A stretch of 64,000 bases of DNA from CAVVPY01 sp963750295. Lineage in GTDB: Bacteria; Actinomycetota; Actinomycetes; Mycobacteriales; Jatrophihabitantaceae. Of the stretch, positions 43,196 to 51,381 are shown piece after piece; the first letter of the stretch is position 1, and each line of letters opens with the position of its first letter. Location: contig CAVVPY010000001.1 of assembly GCA_963750295.1 (NCBI GenBank), positions 186,001 to 250,000 of the forward strand, in the 5' to 3' direction. Made by a program: the position numbers and the translations under genes. The notes beneath the pieces were generated by a model, which had not been told where the DNA came from, ran no database searches, and was given only the letters and a program-made list of their open reading frames with translations.

Positions 43196-44125
43196 ATGGC
43201 TAATGGCGACCTGGACGTGGCCCGGTTGCGGGTGCTGCGCGAGGTCGGCCTGCGCGGCAGCATCGCCGCGGCGGCGCGCTCGCTCGGGCTCACCGCGTCC
43301 GCGGTGTCGCAACAGCTGTCCCAGCTTGAACGCGAGGCGCGGACACCGCTCGTCGACCGGACGGCGCGCGGGGTCGCGCTGACCGCGGCCGGCAGCGCGC
43401 TGGCGGCCCGGGCCGGTGAGGTGCTCGACGTCCTGCGCGCGGCCCGGGCCGATCTCGAGCGGATCGGGGGCGCACTGGGTGGTTCGGTCAGGGTCGCCGC
43501 GGTGGCGAGCGCCGCCGTGGGGTTCGTCTCGGCCGCCGTCCACGATCTCGACCAGGCCCATCCGGACATCAGGGTGGACGTGACGGCGGCCGAGCCCGGT
43601 GCCGCACTGGCGCTGCTGCTCGCGGGCGACGTCGACCTGGCCGTCGTCGACGAGTACGACTACGTGCCGCTCGCACTGCCGGACTTCGTCGTCGAGACCC
43701 ACCTGCGCACCGAGCCGCTGGTGGTCACGGTGCCGCAGGGCTGGCGCGGTGCCCGCCGCCCGACGCTGGTCTCGCTCGCCGACGAGGACTGGGTGATGCC
43801 GCCCGATGATGCGGCCTGCGGGCTGGCGGTGCGGTCGGCCTGTCGCGCTGCGGGCTTCGAGCCACGGGTGCGGTGGACGAGCGATGACATGTTCGTGCTG
43901 GCCAGCGCGGTGGCCGCCGGTCACGGCGTCGCCGTCCTGCCTCGCTCGTCGGTCGCGGTGGGCGCAGCGGCGATCGAGCTGCGCGCCCTGCGCGAGCCCA
44001 CATTGCAGCGGCGGCTGACCGGCGTCGCGCGTGCCGCGGCGCTGGCCCGACCAACGGTGGCAGCGGTGTTGGACGCGGTGGCCGGCGCCGCGAATCGGAC
44101 GAATCGCCCGTGCGCGACACTGTGA
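43196..44125 (+). CDS. LysR-family transcriptional regulator
   Basis: Protein of 309 residues. The N-terminal winged helix-turn-helix (LRVLREVGLRGSIAAAARSL, then TASAVSQQLSQLEREA) is followed by a periplasmic-binding-like effector domain (GGSVRVAAVASAAVGFVSAA, HPDIRVDVTAAEPGAALALL). The N-terminal segment is close to the LysG/ArgP-like branch. It probably controls the divergent ALDH gene in response to a lysine-derived effector, since divergent placement with a shared operator is the rule for this family. Confidence 0.9.
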   Translation: MANGDLDVARLRVLREVGLRGSIAAAARSLGLTASAVSQQLSQLEREARTPLVDRTARGVALTAAGSALAARAGEVLDVLRAARADLERIGGALGGSVRVAAVASAAVGFVSAAVHDLDQAHPDIRVDVTAAEPGAALALLLAGDVDLAVVDEYDYVPLALPDFVVETHLRTEPLVVTVPQGWRGARRPTLVSLADEDWVMPPDDAACGLAVRSACRAAGFEPRVRWTSDDMFVLASAVAAGHGVAVLPRSSVAVGAAAIELRALREPTLQRRLTGVARAAALARPTVAAVLDAVAGAANRTNRPCATL

Positions 44126-44179
44126 CGCGGCCGAATCGCCTCGCTCGCACAGAACGAGGCTGAAATAGCAGATCTCGCC

Positions 44180-44208
44180 TTGACTATCGGGAACGACACG
44201 CGTGTAAT
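44180..44208 (+). promoter_or_regulatory. Probable sigma70-type promoter of whiB
   Basis: TTGACT (44180-44185) and TGTAAT (44203-44208) are separated by exactly 17 bases, each one mismatch from consensus. Transcription would start near 44215, leaving a leader of about 45 bases before the ATG at 44260. This is the best primary-sigma promoter match noticed in the window. Confidence 0.65.
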
Positions 44209-44259
44209 TCCTCCAATGAGATTTCCCGGGTACCGATGTCGAGTCGCTGGAGGACGAGC

Positions 44260-44550
44260 ATGACCGACGTGACCGAACTGACGTCCGACATCCCCGACGC
44301 CGAGCTGGCTGAGCTGTTCGGGCTCCCCGACGAGGCGAGCTGGCAGGAGCGCGCCCTGTGCGCCCAGACCGACCCGGAGGCGTTCTTCCCCGAGAAGGGC
44401 GGCTCCACCCGCGAGGCGAAGAAGATCTGCACCGGCTGCGAGGTCCGCGGCGAGTGCCTCGAGTACGCGTTGCAGCACGACGAGCGCTTCGGGATCTGGG
44501 GCGGGCTGTCCGAGCGCGAGCGGCGTCGGCTCAAGCGCCGCGCCGGCTGA
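44260..44550 (+). CDS. whiB: WhiB-family Fe-S regulator (WhiB2/WhmD type)
   Basis: Protein of 96 residues. The four cluster cysteines are C34, C57, C60 and C66 (CX22-CX2-CX5-C), around ALCAQTDPEAFFPEKGGSTR and KKICTGCEVRGECLEYAL. The turn GIWGGLSERERRRLKRR completes the family. The sequence is of the Streptomyces WhiB / mycobacterial WhiB2 type, which controls septation and sporulation genes. ATG 44260 has GGAGG six bases upstream; an in-frame ATG at 44236 has none. M. tuberculosis WhiB2 (Rv3260c) also lies beside the Rv3259/DUF3499/manB block. Confidence 0.95.
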   Translation: MTDVTELTSDIPDAELAELFGLPDEASWQERALCAQTDPEAFFPEKGGSTREAKKICTGCEVRGECLEYALQHDERFGIWGGLSERERRRLKRRAG

Positions 44551-44585
44551 GACTCTCCGCGGGGGGAACCGCAAAGCGCGCTCGG

Positions 44586-45512
44586 TCAGTGCCTGATGCG
44601 GTGCGTGGCCAGCGCCTCGAACGCTGACCCGGGCACGGTCTTGAGCTGGTTGAGGTCCTCGTCGTCCCAGCCGGTGTAGGTGGCCCCGGAGATGAACCAG
44701 TTCGACCCGTTGTCGGCGACGAACATGCCGTACTTCTTCAGCGCGGTGAGGATCACCAGCGCCGCGCCGTGGAAGCGGCTGAGCGAGTAGCTGTCCTTGA
44801 GCCGGAAGCGGGCACCCATCGGCGGGACGTCCGGCGAGGTGGTCGAGCCCGCCTGGTGGGTGGCCGGATGCATGTAGCCACGCTGGGTCGCGGCGACCGT
44901 GAAGCGCAGCGCGTGCTCGATGTGGCCGGCCGCGATCTCGTCCGGGCGGACCAGCCCGGGCAGGATCGGCAACCCCGCGGCGTCGGCCGACGTCCACCCG
45001 TCCGGACGGAGTGCATTGGACATCAGGTCGAAGACCGCACCTGCCTTCGCGACCCAACCGGCGCCCGAGCGCCGAGCCGAATACAGCTCGTAGAGGTGAC
45101 AGTTCTCGGACGCGACGAGGACGTGGCGATCGCCGCCCGCTTCGACCGGTGCGTTCAGCGGCACTGGGTAGGGGCCGGGATCGCTCTCGTCCGCGTAGTC
45201 GGTGAACCGGATCGGGACGGGTGCCTGGGTCGCGGGGACGGTGACGTACGGGATGCCGTAGGCCGCGTTCGAGCCGAAGTCCGGGTGCAGGTGCCCCGTG
45301 CGGCCGATGCTGCGTACCCACGCTGCCGAGCGCGGGTTCAGCGCCGCGGCCGAGATGTCCTTGCGCCAGTCGTTGTTGTGCGGGAACAGCGCGCAGCCGG
45401 CGATGCGCGGCGGGGGATCGGACACGGCGCGCGCCGGCGTCGAGGTGCACCCGGTCACCAGGGCGGCGGTGAGCAGGGTCAGGTTGACCCGGCGCGACCA
45501 ACGACTGGTCAC
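44586..45512 (-). CDS. Uncharacterised lipoprotein
   Basis: Protein of 308 residues. It has a lipoprotein signal with lipobox LVTGC (Cys22), then a mature domain with IAGCALFPHNNDWRKDISAA, VASENCHLYELYSARR, HIEHALRFTVAATQRGYMHP and KYGMFVADNGSNWFISGA. I recognise these segments as a conserved bacterial secreted family but not a named function. The HPATH and DNGSNWF stretches look like a substrate cleft, possibly carbohydrate-active. GTG 45512 has GGAGGTG upstream. It sits between whiB and the conserved manB block, where mycobacteria have no such gene. Confidence 0.8.
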   Translation of the reverse strand: MTSRWSRRVNLTLLTAALVTGCTSTPARAVSDPPPRIAGCALFPHNNDWRKDISAAALNPRSAAWVRSIGRTGHLHPDFGSNAAYGIPYVTVPATQAPVPIRFTDYADESDPGPYPVPLNAPVEAGGDRHVLVASENCHLYELYSARRSGAGWVAKAGAVFDLMSNALRPDGWTSADAAGLPILPGLVRPDEIAAGHIEHALRFTVAATQRGYMHPATHQAGSTTSPDVPPMGARFRLKDSYSLSRFHGAALVILTALKKYGMFVADNGSNWFISGATYTGWDDEDLNQLKTVPGSAFEALATHRIRH

Positions 45513-45576
45513 TGTCCACCTCCGGTGGTCGGTGTCTGTTGGTACATTCGGCAGCTCGACCCGCGACTGGAGCCTC

Positions 45577-46050
45577 TCAGGCCCGTGGCGGGTCGACCTC
45601 GTCGATGTCGCGGCCGAGGAACTCCGCGACGAGTTCGGCGACGACGAGGAACACCAGATCGGCACGATCCTCGCCGAGCCCGGCTCGTGACTCGACCGGC
45701 CGCCGGTAGACCACGATCGTCGGTGCCGGGACCTCGGTCGTCCCGGCGCGCATCAGCCGGCCGAGTGGCACTCCCCGGTCGACCACCGTGTCCGGATCGA
45801 GGTCGGCGTCGTCCGTGCGCGGCGGCGGAACCTCCTCCACGGCGAACTCGACGCCGGCCAGTTCCTTCGACCAGGCCAGCTCCAGTTCCTCGACCGCATC
45901 CAGCACCAGGTCGTCGAACTGCTCGCCGCGGCTCGTGCTGCGCGGCACCGACGGCGGGGCCAGCTCGCCGCGCAAACCACGGCCACGCCGGTCGCGTCGG
46001 GGGCGTGGCCGGGCCGGCCCGCCGCCGGGACGCCGTGAATCGGTGCGCAC
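45577..46050 (-). CDS. Zincin-like (metallopeptidase family) protein with degenerate HExxH site
   Basis: Protein of 157 residues. The Arg-rich N-terminus (RRPGGGPARPRPRRDRRGRG), then FDDLVLDAVEELELAW and TIVVYRRPVESRAG, match the Rv3259-type metallopeptidase-family protein found beside DUF3499 in actinobacteria. Where relatives have a residual HExxxE-type metal motif, this protein reads LVFLVVAELVAEFLGRD, so both the His and the following Glu are gone. Peptidase activity is unlikely; a structural or binding role is more plausible. It is divergent from the DUF3499 gene. Confidence 0.8.
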   Translation of the reverse strand: MRTDSRRPGGGPARPRPRRDRRGRGLRGELAPPSVPRSTSRGEQFDDLVLDAVEELELAWSKELAGVEFAVEEVPPPRTDDADLDPDTVVDRGVPLGRLMRAGTTEVPAPTIVVYRRPVESRAGLGEDRADLVFLVVAELVAEFLGRDIDEVDPPRA

Positions 46051-46146
46051 GGCGCGAGCCTAACCCGCATCCGGTCCGGCGACACGAACCGCGAGCAAGG
46101 CCCGCAAAGCGCTCCTGGCGGCCGATCGGGCACTAGTGTCGCGGCT

Positions 46147-46509
46147 GTGAGGGCGACTCTGCGGCGATGCACCCGCCCGGCGTGCACGCACCCGGCGGTC
46201 GCGACGCTCACCTATGCCTACGCAGACCTGACCGCCGTCGTCGGGCCGCTCGCCAGCTACGACGAGCCGCACTCCTACGACCTGTGCGAGGGCCACGCGG
46301 TGCGCCTGACCGTCCCGCGCGGCTGGGAGGTGCTGCGCCACGTCGGCGACTTCCCGGCCCCGATCCCGCACGCGGACGATCTCGAGGCCCTCGCCGACGC
46401 CGTGCGTGAGGCTGCGCGCGTCGAGCCGGCGCTGACCGGCGGCCCGGGCGAGGGCGAGAGCGGCACCGGCCGCCGAGGTCATCTCCGGGTCGTCCCGGAA
46501 TCAAACTGA
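46147..46509 (+). CDS. DUF3499 protein
   Basis: Protein of 120 residues with RRCTRPACTHPAVATLTYAY and SYDLCEGHAVRLTVPRGWEV, the DUF3499 family (Rv3258c). The cysteine and histidine pattern (CxxxxC near the start, then CEGH) suggests a small zinc site. Function is unknown, but the gene is almost always just upstream of manB in actinobacteria. GTG 46147 is the family start. manB follows after 26 bases. Confidence 0.92.
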   Translation: MRATLRRCTRPACTHPAVATLTYAYADLTAVVGPLASYDEPHSYDLCEGHAVRLTVPRGWEVLRHVGDFPAPIPHADDLEALADAVREAARVEPALTGGPGEGESGTGRRGHLRVVPESN

Positions 46510-46535
46510 GGGCCCACGTCGGTAGGGTCGACCCG

Positions 46536-47960
46536 GTGAGCGAGCACCCGGTGGACCAGTCGGCAGCGGCACCGGTTGCAGATGCGCCCGCCGCCGTGGA
46601 TCTCGGCGCGGTCATCAAGGCCTACGACATCCGCGGCACCGTCCCCGACCAGTTCAACGAGTCGATCGCGCGCGTGCTCGGTGCCGCGTTCGTCGACGTC
46701 ACGGGTGCGCAGCGGATCGTCACCAGTCACGACATGCGCGAGTCCGGCCCGGGGCTGGCACGCGCGTTCGCCGACGGCGCGCTGCACCGCGGTGCGTCCG
46801 TAGTCGAAGGCGGCCTCGGCTCGACCGACCTGCTCTACTTCGGATCGGGGCAGCTCGGCCTGGCCGCAGCGATGTTCACCGCGAGCCACAACCCGGCCGA
46901 GTACAACGGCATCAAGCTGTGCCGGCCCGGCGCCGTCGCCATCGGCGCGGACACCGGGCTGGCCGAGATCCGCGAGCGAGCCGAGGCCTACCTGGCGACC
47001 GGCCTGCCGCCCGCGGCCGTCCCCGGAACCGTCGAGCAGGTCGAGTTGCTGGGCCCCTACGCCGAGTACCTGCGCTCGCTGGTCGATCTGTCCGGGGTGC
47101 GTCCGTTGACCGTCGTCGTGGACGCGGGCAACGGGATGGCCGGCTACACCGTTCCCGCCGTCCTCGGCGACAAACTCTTGCCGGCGCTGCCGCTCACCGT
47201 CATCCCGATGTACTTCGAGCTGGACGGCTCGTTCCCCAACCACGAGGCCAATCCGCTCGAGCCCGCGAACCTGGTCGACCTGCAGCGAGCCGTCGTCGAG
47301 CACGGTGCCGACCTCGGGCTGGCCTTCGACGGCGACGCCGACCGGTGCTTCGTCGTGGATGCCGCCGGCCGGCCGGTCTCGCCGAGCACGATCACCTGCC
47401 TGGTCGCAGCGCGTGAGCTGGCCCGGCACCCCGGCTCGGACGTCATCCACAACCTGATCACCTCGCACGCGGTGCCGGAGGTGATCCGCGAGCACGGTGG
47501 GACGCCGGTGCGGACCCGGGTCGGCCACTCGTTCATCAAGGCCGAGATGGCGCGGACGGGCGCGGTCTTCGGCGGCGAGCACTCGGCGCACTACTACTTC
47601 CGCGACTTCTGGTTCGCCGACACCGGCATGCTCGCCGCCATGCACGTGCTCGCGGCTCTGGGTGAAGCGGACGGCACGCTGGCCGACCTGGTCGCGCCGT
47701 ACGACCGTTACGCGGCCTCCGGTGAGATCAATTCGACGGTCGTCGACGCGGCCGCGAAGGTGGCCGCGGTACGGTCGCGCTTCGGTGGTGACGCCGAGAT
47801 CGACGAGTTGGACGGGCTGACCGTGACCCGCGCGGACGGCAGCTGGTTCAACGTCCGCGCGTCGAACACCGAACCACTGCTGAGACTCAACGTCGAGGCG
47901 CGCACCGCCGAGGCGATGGGCGCACTCCGCGACGCCGTGCTGGCCGAGATCCGGTCCTGA
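46536..47960 (+). CDS. manB: Phosphomannomutase/phosphoglucomutase
   Basis: Alpha-D-phosphohexomutase of 474 residues. The phosphoserine is S117 in TASHNPAEYNG, the magnesium loop is DGDADR, the sugar-binding loop is GGEHSAHYYF and the phosphate loop is RASNTEPLLRL. It interconverts mannose-6-phosphate and mannose-1-phosphate for GDP-mannose, needed for mannosylated lipids and glycoproteins. manA, encoded at 50222, supplies mannose-6-phosphate. It lies in a six-gene rightward run (46147-51349). Confidence 0.95.
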   Translation: MSEHPVDQSAAAPVADAPAAVDLGAVIKAYDIRGTVPDQFNESIARVLGAAFVDVTGAQRIVTSHDMRESGPGLARAFADGALHRGASVVEGGLGSTDLLYFGSGQLGLAAAMFTASHNPAEYNGIKLCRPGAVAIGADTGLAEIRERAEAYLATGLPPAAVPGTVEQVELLGPYAEYLRSLVDLSGVRPLTVVVDAGNGMAGYTVPAVLGDKLLPALPLTVIPMYFELDGSFPNHEANPLEPANLVDLQRAVVEHGADLGLAFDGDADRCFVVDAAGRPVSPSTITCLVAARELARHPGSDVIHNLITSHAVPEVIREHGGTPVRTRVGHSFIKAEMARTGAVFGGEHSAHYYFRDFWFADTGMLAAMHVLAALGEADGTLADLVAPYDRYAASGEINSTVVDAAAKVAAVRSRFGGDAEIDELDGLTVTRADGSWFNVRASNTEPLLRLNVEARTAEAMGALRDAVLAEIRS

Positions 47961-47975
47961 GCGAAGGGAACGATC

Positions 47976-48170
47976 GTGGCGCTGGACCCGCAGTTGCTCG
48001 AACTACTCGCCTGCCCGAGCGAGGACCACGCTCCGTTGCGCGAGGCCGACACCGGGCTGGTGTGCACCTTCTGCGCGTCGACGTTCCGCATCGAGGACGG
48101 GATCCCGGTCCTGCTGCTGGACGAGGCGACGCCCGGACCGAATGGGCTCGGCGTCGCCGCCGGCGGGTGA
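47976..48170 (+). CDS. Trm112-family small zinc-ribbon protein
   Basis: Protein of 64 residues. DPQLLELLACPSEDHAPLRE and LVCTFCASTFRIEDGIPVLL identify a Trm112-like domain. The first half has CPS rather than the usual CPxC, so only three of the four zinc cysteines remain. Trm112 proteins act as stabilising partners of methyltransferases, but here the partner is unknown. The GTG start lies 15 bases after manB, and the stop is followed at once by the SIS gene. Confidence 0.88.
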   Translation: MALDPQLLELLACPSEDHAPLREADTGLVCTFCASTFRIEDGIPVLLLDEATPGPNGLGVAAGG

Positions 48171-48172
48171 CG

Positions 48173-49315
48173 ATGATCGACGAGGCGCTGCTCGGCGACG
48201 CGGACCAACTGCTTCGCCGCGACGAGCAACGGCTGCTCTGGCACCTCGCGACCGCGGGCGCCCAGGTTCGCCGAGCCGTCGGGCTCTACGACGAGTTCGG
48301 GTTGGAGCGGCTCGGCGGCGACACGCCGCGCTCGATCCTCATCGCCACCGACGCCCCGCCGGTCACGGTCTCGCGGCTGGTGACCCGGCTGGCCTGCGAG
48401 AGCACCCCGGCGCTGACCTGGCACGGCGTGCAACTGCCGCGCTGGGCCGGCCCGGCCGATGCCCTGCTGATCGGCGCCGTCGACGGGCGCCACCCGCGGC
48501 TGGTCGAACTGGCCGAGCAGGGTGCGCGGCGTGGGCTGGCGATGGCTGTAGTCGCGCCGGCCGACTCGCCCGTGGCCTCGGCGGCCGGACGGGCGCCGCT
48601 GCACGAGCTGCCCGACGAGCTCAATCCGCGCGCCTCCCGCTGGGCGGTGCTCACCCCGCTGCTGCAGGCACTCGACGCGCTCGGCCTGCACGACGTCCCC
48701 CGGGCGCTGCTGCTGAAGGTCGCCGACGCGCTCGACGAGACGGCCGAATCGTGCCGGCCGGCCGGCGAACTGTTCACCAACCCGGCCAAGGCGCTCGCCG
48801 TCGAATTCGCCGAGTCTCGCCCGATCATCGCCGGCGCAGGCGCGCTGGCCAGCGTTGCGGCCCGGGCTACGGCCGACGCACTGCAGCTCTCGGCCGGGGT
48901 GACCGCCGTCGCCGTGAGCCTGCCCGACGGCGTCGCCAGGGCGGGCGCGCTGCTGCGCGGACCGGGACCGGCCGCGGCTGGGGACATCTTCGGTGATCGC
49001 GTCGACGAGGTCGGCCCGCCGAGGGCGCGCCTGCTCGTGATCGGCGCGGACGGCGACCCGGGCGATCCGGCGCTGGGCGAGCGGTCCGGCGCGCAGATCC
49101 AGCTCGACGAGGTCGCGGCACGCCGCGCCGCCGCGGCGCTGGGCGTGCTGGCCGACGAGCTCGGCGTGCGCTGGTCCGCCGTCGACGTGCCTGACGGGCC
49201 GCCGCTGGTCCGCTTCGCCGCCGCAACCGCGTTCGGTGAGTTCACGGCTGCCTACCTCGGCTTCGGGCTCGGGCTCGACCCCGGGGCGCCGCGTCCGGCG
49301 GAGCTGGGGCACTGA
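48173..49315 (+). CDS. SIS-domain phosphoglucose/phosphomannose isomerase-like protein
   Basis: Protein of 380 residues corresponding to Rv3256c. The tandem SIS fold is seen in TPRSILIATDAPPVTVSRLV and the second half ending FAAATAFGEFTAAYLGFGLG, the end typical of bifunctional phosphoglucose/phosphomannose isomerases. Many actinobacterial members are predicted to have lost or changed activity. GTG 48167 overlaps the Trm112 stop and could be the true start, adding two residues. It lies between manB and manA, which suggests a role in sugar-phosphate handling. Confidence 0.82.
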   Translation: MIDEALLGDADQLLRRDEQRLLWHLATAGAQVRRAVGLYDEFGLERLGGDTPRSILIATDAPPVTVSRLVTRLACESTPALTWHGVQLPRWAGPADALLIGAVDGRHPRLVELAEQGARRGLAMAVVAPADSPVASAAGRAPLHELPDELNPRASRWAVLTPLLQALDALGLHDVPRALLLKVADALDETAESCRPAGELFTNPAKALAVEFAESRPIIAGAGALASVAARATADALQLSAGVTAVAVSLPDGVARAGALLRGPGPAAAGDIFGDRVDEVGPPRARLLVIGADGDPGDPALGERSGAQIQLDEVAARRAAAALGVLADELGVRWSAVDVPDGPPLVRFAAATAFGEFTAAYLGFGLGLDPGAPRPAELGH

Positions 49316-49316
49316 C

Positions 49317-50225
49317 GTGAGTGCTGGGGGGACCAAGGCCGTCATCGCGGCGCTGCTCGCCAACGCCGGCATCGCCGTGATCAAGTTCGTCGCCTTCGTG
49401 ATCACCGGTTCTTCCTCGATGCTCGCCGAAGCCGTCCACTCGGTCGTGGACTCGGGCAATCAGGGGCTGCTGCTGCTCGGCGGCAAACGGGCGCAGCGCC
49501 GCGCCAGCGCCGAGCACCCGTTCGGCTACGGCCGCGACCGCTACGTGTACGGCTTCCTCGTCGCGCTCATGCTGTTCTCGGCCGGCGGGTTGTTCGCGCT
49601 CTACGAAGGCATCGAGAAGGTCCGCCACCCGCACCACCTCGAATCGGCGGTCGTGGCGGTCGTGGTGCTGCTGGTGGCGATCGTGCTCGAGTCGTTCTCC
49701 CTGCGGACGGCGGTCGCCGAGTCGAAGAAGCTCAAGGGTGACGACTCATGGATCGGGTTCATCCGGCACGCCAAGGTCCCCGAACTGCCGGTGGTGCTGC
49801 TCGAGGACGCCGCTGCCCTGGTCGGCTTGACGTTCGCGTTCCTCGGCGTCGGCCTCACCGTGCTGACCGACGACCCGATCTGGGACGGTATCGGGACGTG
49901 CGCGATCGGCGTCCTGCTGATCGGGGTCGCGGTCGTGCTCGTGATCGAGACGAAGAGCCTGCTGCTCGGCGAGTCGGCCGTCCCGGCACAGGTCCGCGAG
50001 ATCGAGGCGGCGCTGGTCGGGGCCGGGGTCGAGCGGATCATCCACCTGCGCACGATGCATCTCGGCCCGGAAGAGGTGCTGGTCGCTGCAAAGATCGCGA
50101 TGCCGGCGGGTGCGGCGCTGGCCGAGGTTGCCGCGGCGATCGACGCGGCCGAGTCGCGAGTGCGCGCGGCCGTCCCGTCCGCGCGGGTGATCTACCTCGA
50201 ACCCGACCTGGACCGCAGCCGATGA
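49317..50225 (+). CDS. Cation diffusion facilitator (CDF) family transporter
   Basis: Membrane protein of 302 residues with about six TM segments. The metal-site signature in TM2 is MLAEAVHSVVDSGNQ and the second site is VLLEDAAALVGLTFAFLG. The C-terminal cytosolic domain is present (QVREIEAALVGAGVERIIHL). CDF proteins export Zn, Fe or Mn in exchange for protons. The PFGYGRDRYVYGF segment fits the family. It is inserted between the SIS gene and manA, overlapping manA by ATGA, so it is co-translated with sugar genes. That could supply metal control for ManA, a zinc enzyme, though this is speculative. Confidence 0.9.
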   Translation: MSAGGTKAVIAALLANAGIAVIKFVAFVITGSSSMLAEAVHSVVDSGNQGLLLLGGKRAQRRASAEHPFGYGRDRYVYGFLVALMLFSAGGLFALYEGIEKVRHPHHLESAVVAVVVLLVAIVLESFSLRTAVAESKKLKGDDSWIGFIRHAKVPELPVVLLEDAAALVGLTFAFLGVGLTVLTDDPIWDGIGTCAIGVLLIGVAVVLVIETKSLLLGESAVPAQVREIEAALVGAGVERIIHLRTMHLGPEEVLVAAKIAMPAGAALAEVAAAIDAAESRVRAAVPSARVIYLEPDLDRSR

Positions 50226-51349
50226 CGGTGGTCGTCCTCGACGGCGTGCCGCGCGATTACGCCTGGGGTTCGACGGCGGCGATCCAGTCGATGCTCGGCC
50301 GGCCGGCCGACGGTGCGCCGATGGCCGAGCTGTGGTTCGGTGACCACCCCGACGATCCCGCCGTCGTCGCCTCGCTCGGGACGACGCTGGACCAGGTGAT
50401 CGCCGCCGATCCGTCCGCAGCGCTCGGCGATCCCGTGGTCGCGCGGTTCGGATCGCGCCTGCCGTTCCTGCTCAAACTGCTCGCCGCCGAGCGGGCGCTG
50501 TCGATCCAGGTGCACCCGACACTCGACCAGGCGCGGGCGTCGTTCGCGGCCGGCGATCCGAACTACACCGACGCGAACCACAAGCCGGAACTGCTCTGCG
50601 CGCTGACGCCGTTCGAGGCGCTGTGCGGGTTCCGTCCGGTCGCCGAGACGGTCAAGCTCCTGGCTGCGCTCGATCTGGCCGGGCTGGCACCGATCGCCGC
50701 GCTGCTACCCGGCCCGGACGGGCTGCGCGCCGCATTCACCGCGATCCTCGAGCACCCGGAGCCGGCGCCGATCGCGACCGCGATCGCCGAGCGGCTCGAG
50801 CGGCTACCTCCCGGCACGGCGCGTGCCGTTGAACTCGCGGCAGGGGACTTCCCGGGTGACGTCGGCGTGATCGTCGCGCTGCTGCTGAACTACGTGCGCC
50901 TCGCACCGGGCGAGGCGATCTACCTCAGTGCCGGCAACGTCCACGCCTACCTGCGCGGCACCGGCGTCGAAGTCATGGCGTCGAGTGACAACGTCCTGCG
51001 CTGCGGCCTGACGCCCAAACGGATCGACGTGGCCGGGCTGCTGCGGATCACCGACTTCGGCGAGATCCGGGACCCACGCTGGCACGCCACGGGACACCAG
51101 CCGGTCGAGTTCCGCACGCCGGCACCGGACTTCCGGCTCGGGCGGCTCGAGCTGGACGCGGCACCGGTTGCGGTCGATCCCGACGGCCCCGCGATCGTGC
51201 TGCCCGTCGACGACGCGCTCACGCTGAGTACGCCGGACGGGGACGTGGCGGTGGCCCGCGCCCATGCCGCCTTCGTCCCGGCAGGTACCGGGCCGGTCGA
51301 GGTGTGCGGCGGTGGCCGCGTCTTCGTGGCCGGCTGCCCGCTGTCGTGA
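50222..51349 (+). CDS. manA: Mannose-6-phosphate isomerase, class I
   Basis: Type I phosphomannose isomerase of 375 residues. Zinc-binding and catalytic segments are LSIQVHPTLDQA, NHKPELLCALTPFEALCGFR and YLSAGNVHAYLRGTGVEVM. It converts fructose-6-phosphate to mannose-6-phosphate, feeding ManB. ATG 50222 overlaps the CDF transporter stop. It is the last gene of the 46147-51349 run. Confidence 0.95.
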   Translation: MTVVVLDGVPRDYAWGSTAAIQSMLGRPADGAPMAELWFGDHPDDPAVVASLGTTLDQVIAADPSAALGDPVVARFGSRLPFLLKLLAAERALSIQVHPTLDQARASFAAGDPNYTDANHKPELLCALTPFEALCGFRPVAETVKLLAALDLAGLAPIAALLPGPDGLRAAFTAILEHPEPAPIATAIAERLERLPPGTARAVELAAGDFPGDVGVIVALLLNYVRLAPGEAIYLSAGNVHAYLRGTGVEVMASSDNVLRCGLTPKRIDVAGLLRITDFGEIRDPRWHATGHQPVEFRTPAPDFRLGRLELDAAPVAVDPDGPAIVLPVDDALTLSTPDGDVAVARAHAAFVPAGTGPVEVCGGGRVFVAGCPLS

Positions 51350-51381
51350 ACGCGCCGGATCGCTGAGGGCTGCGCGAAAGC

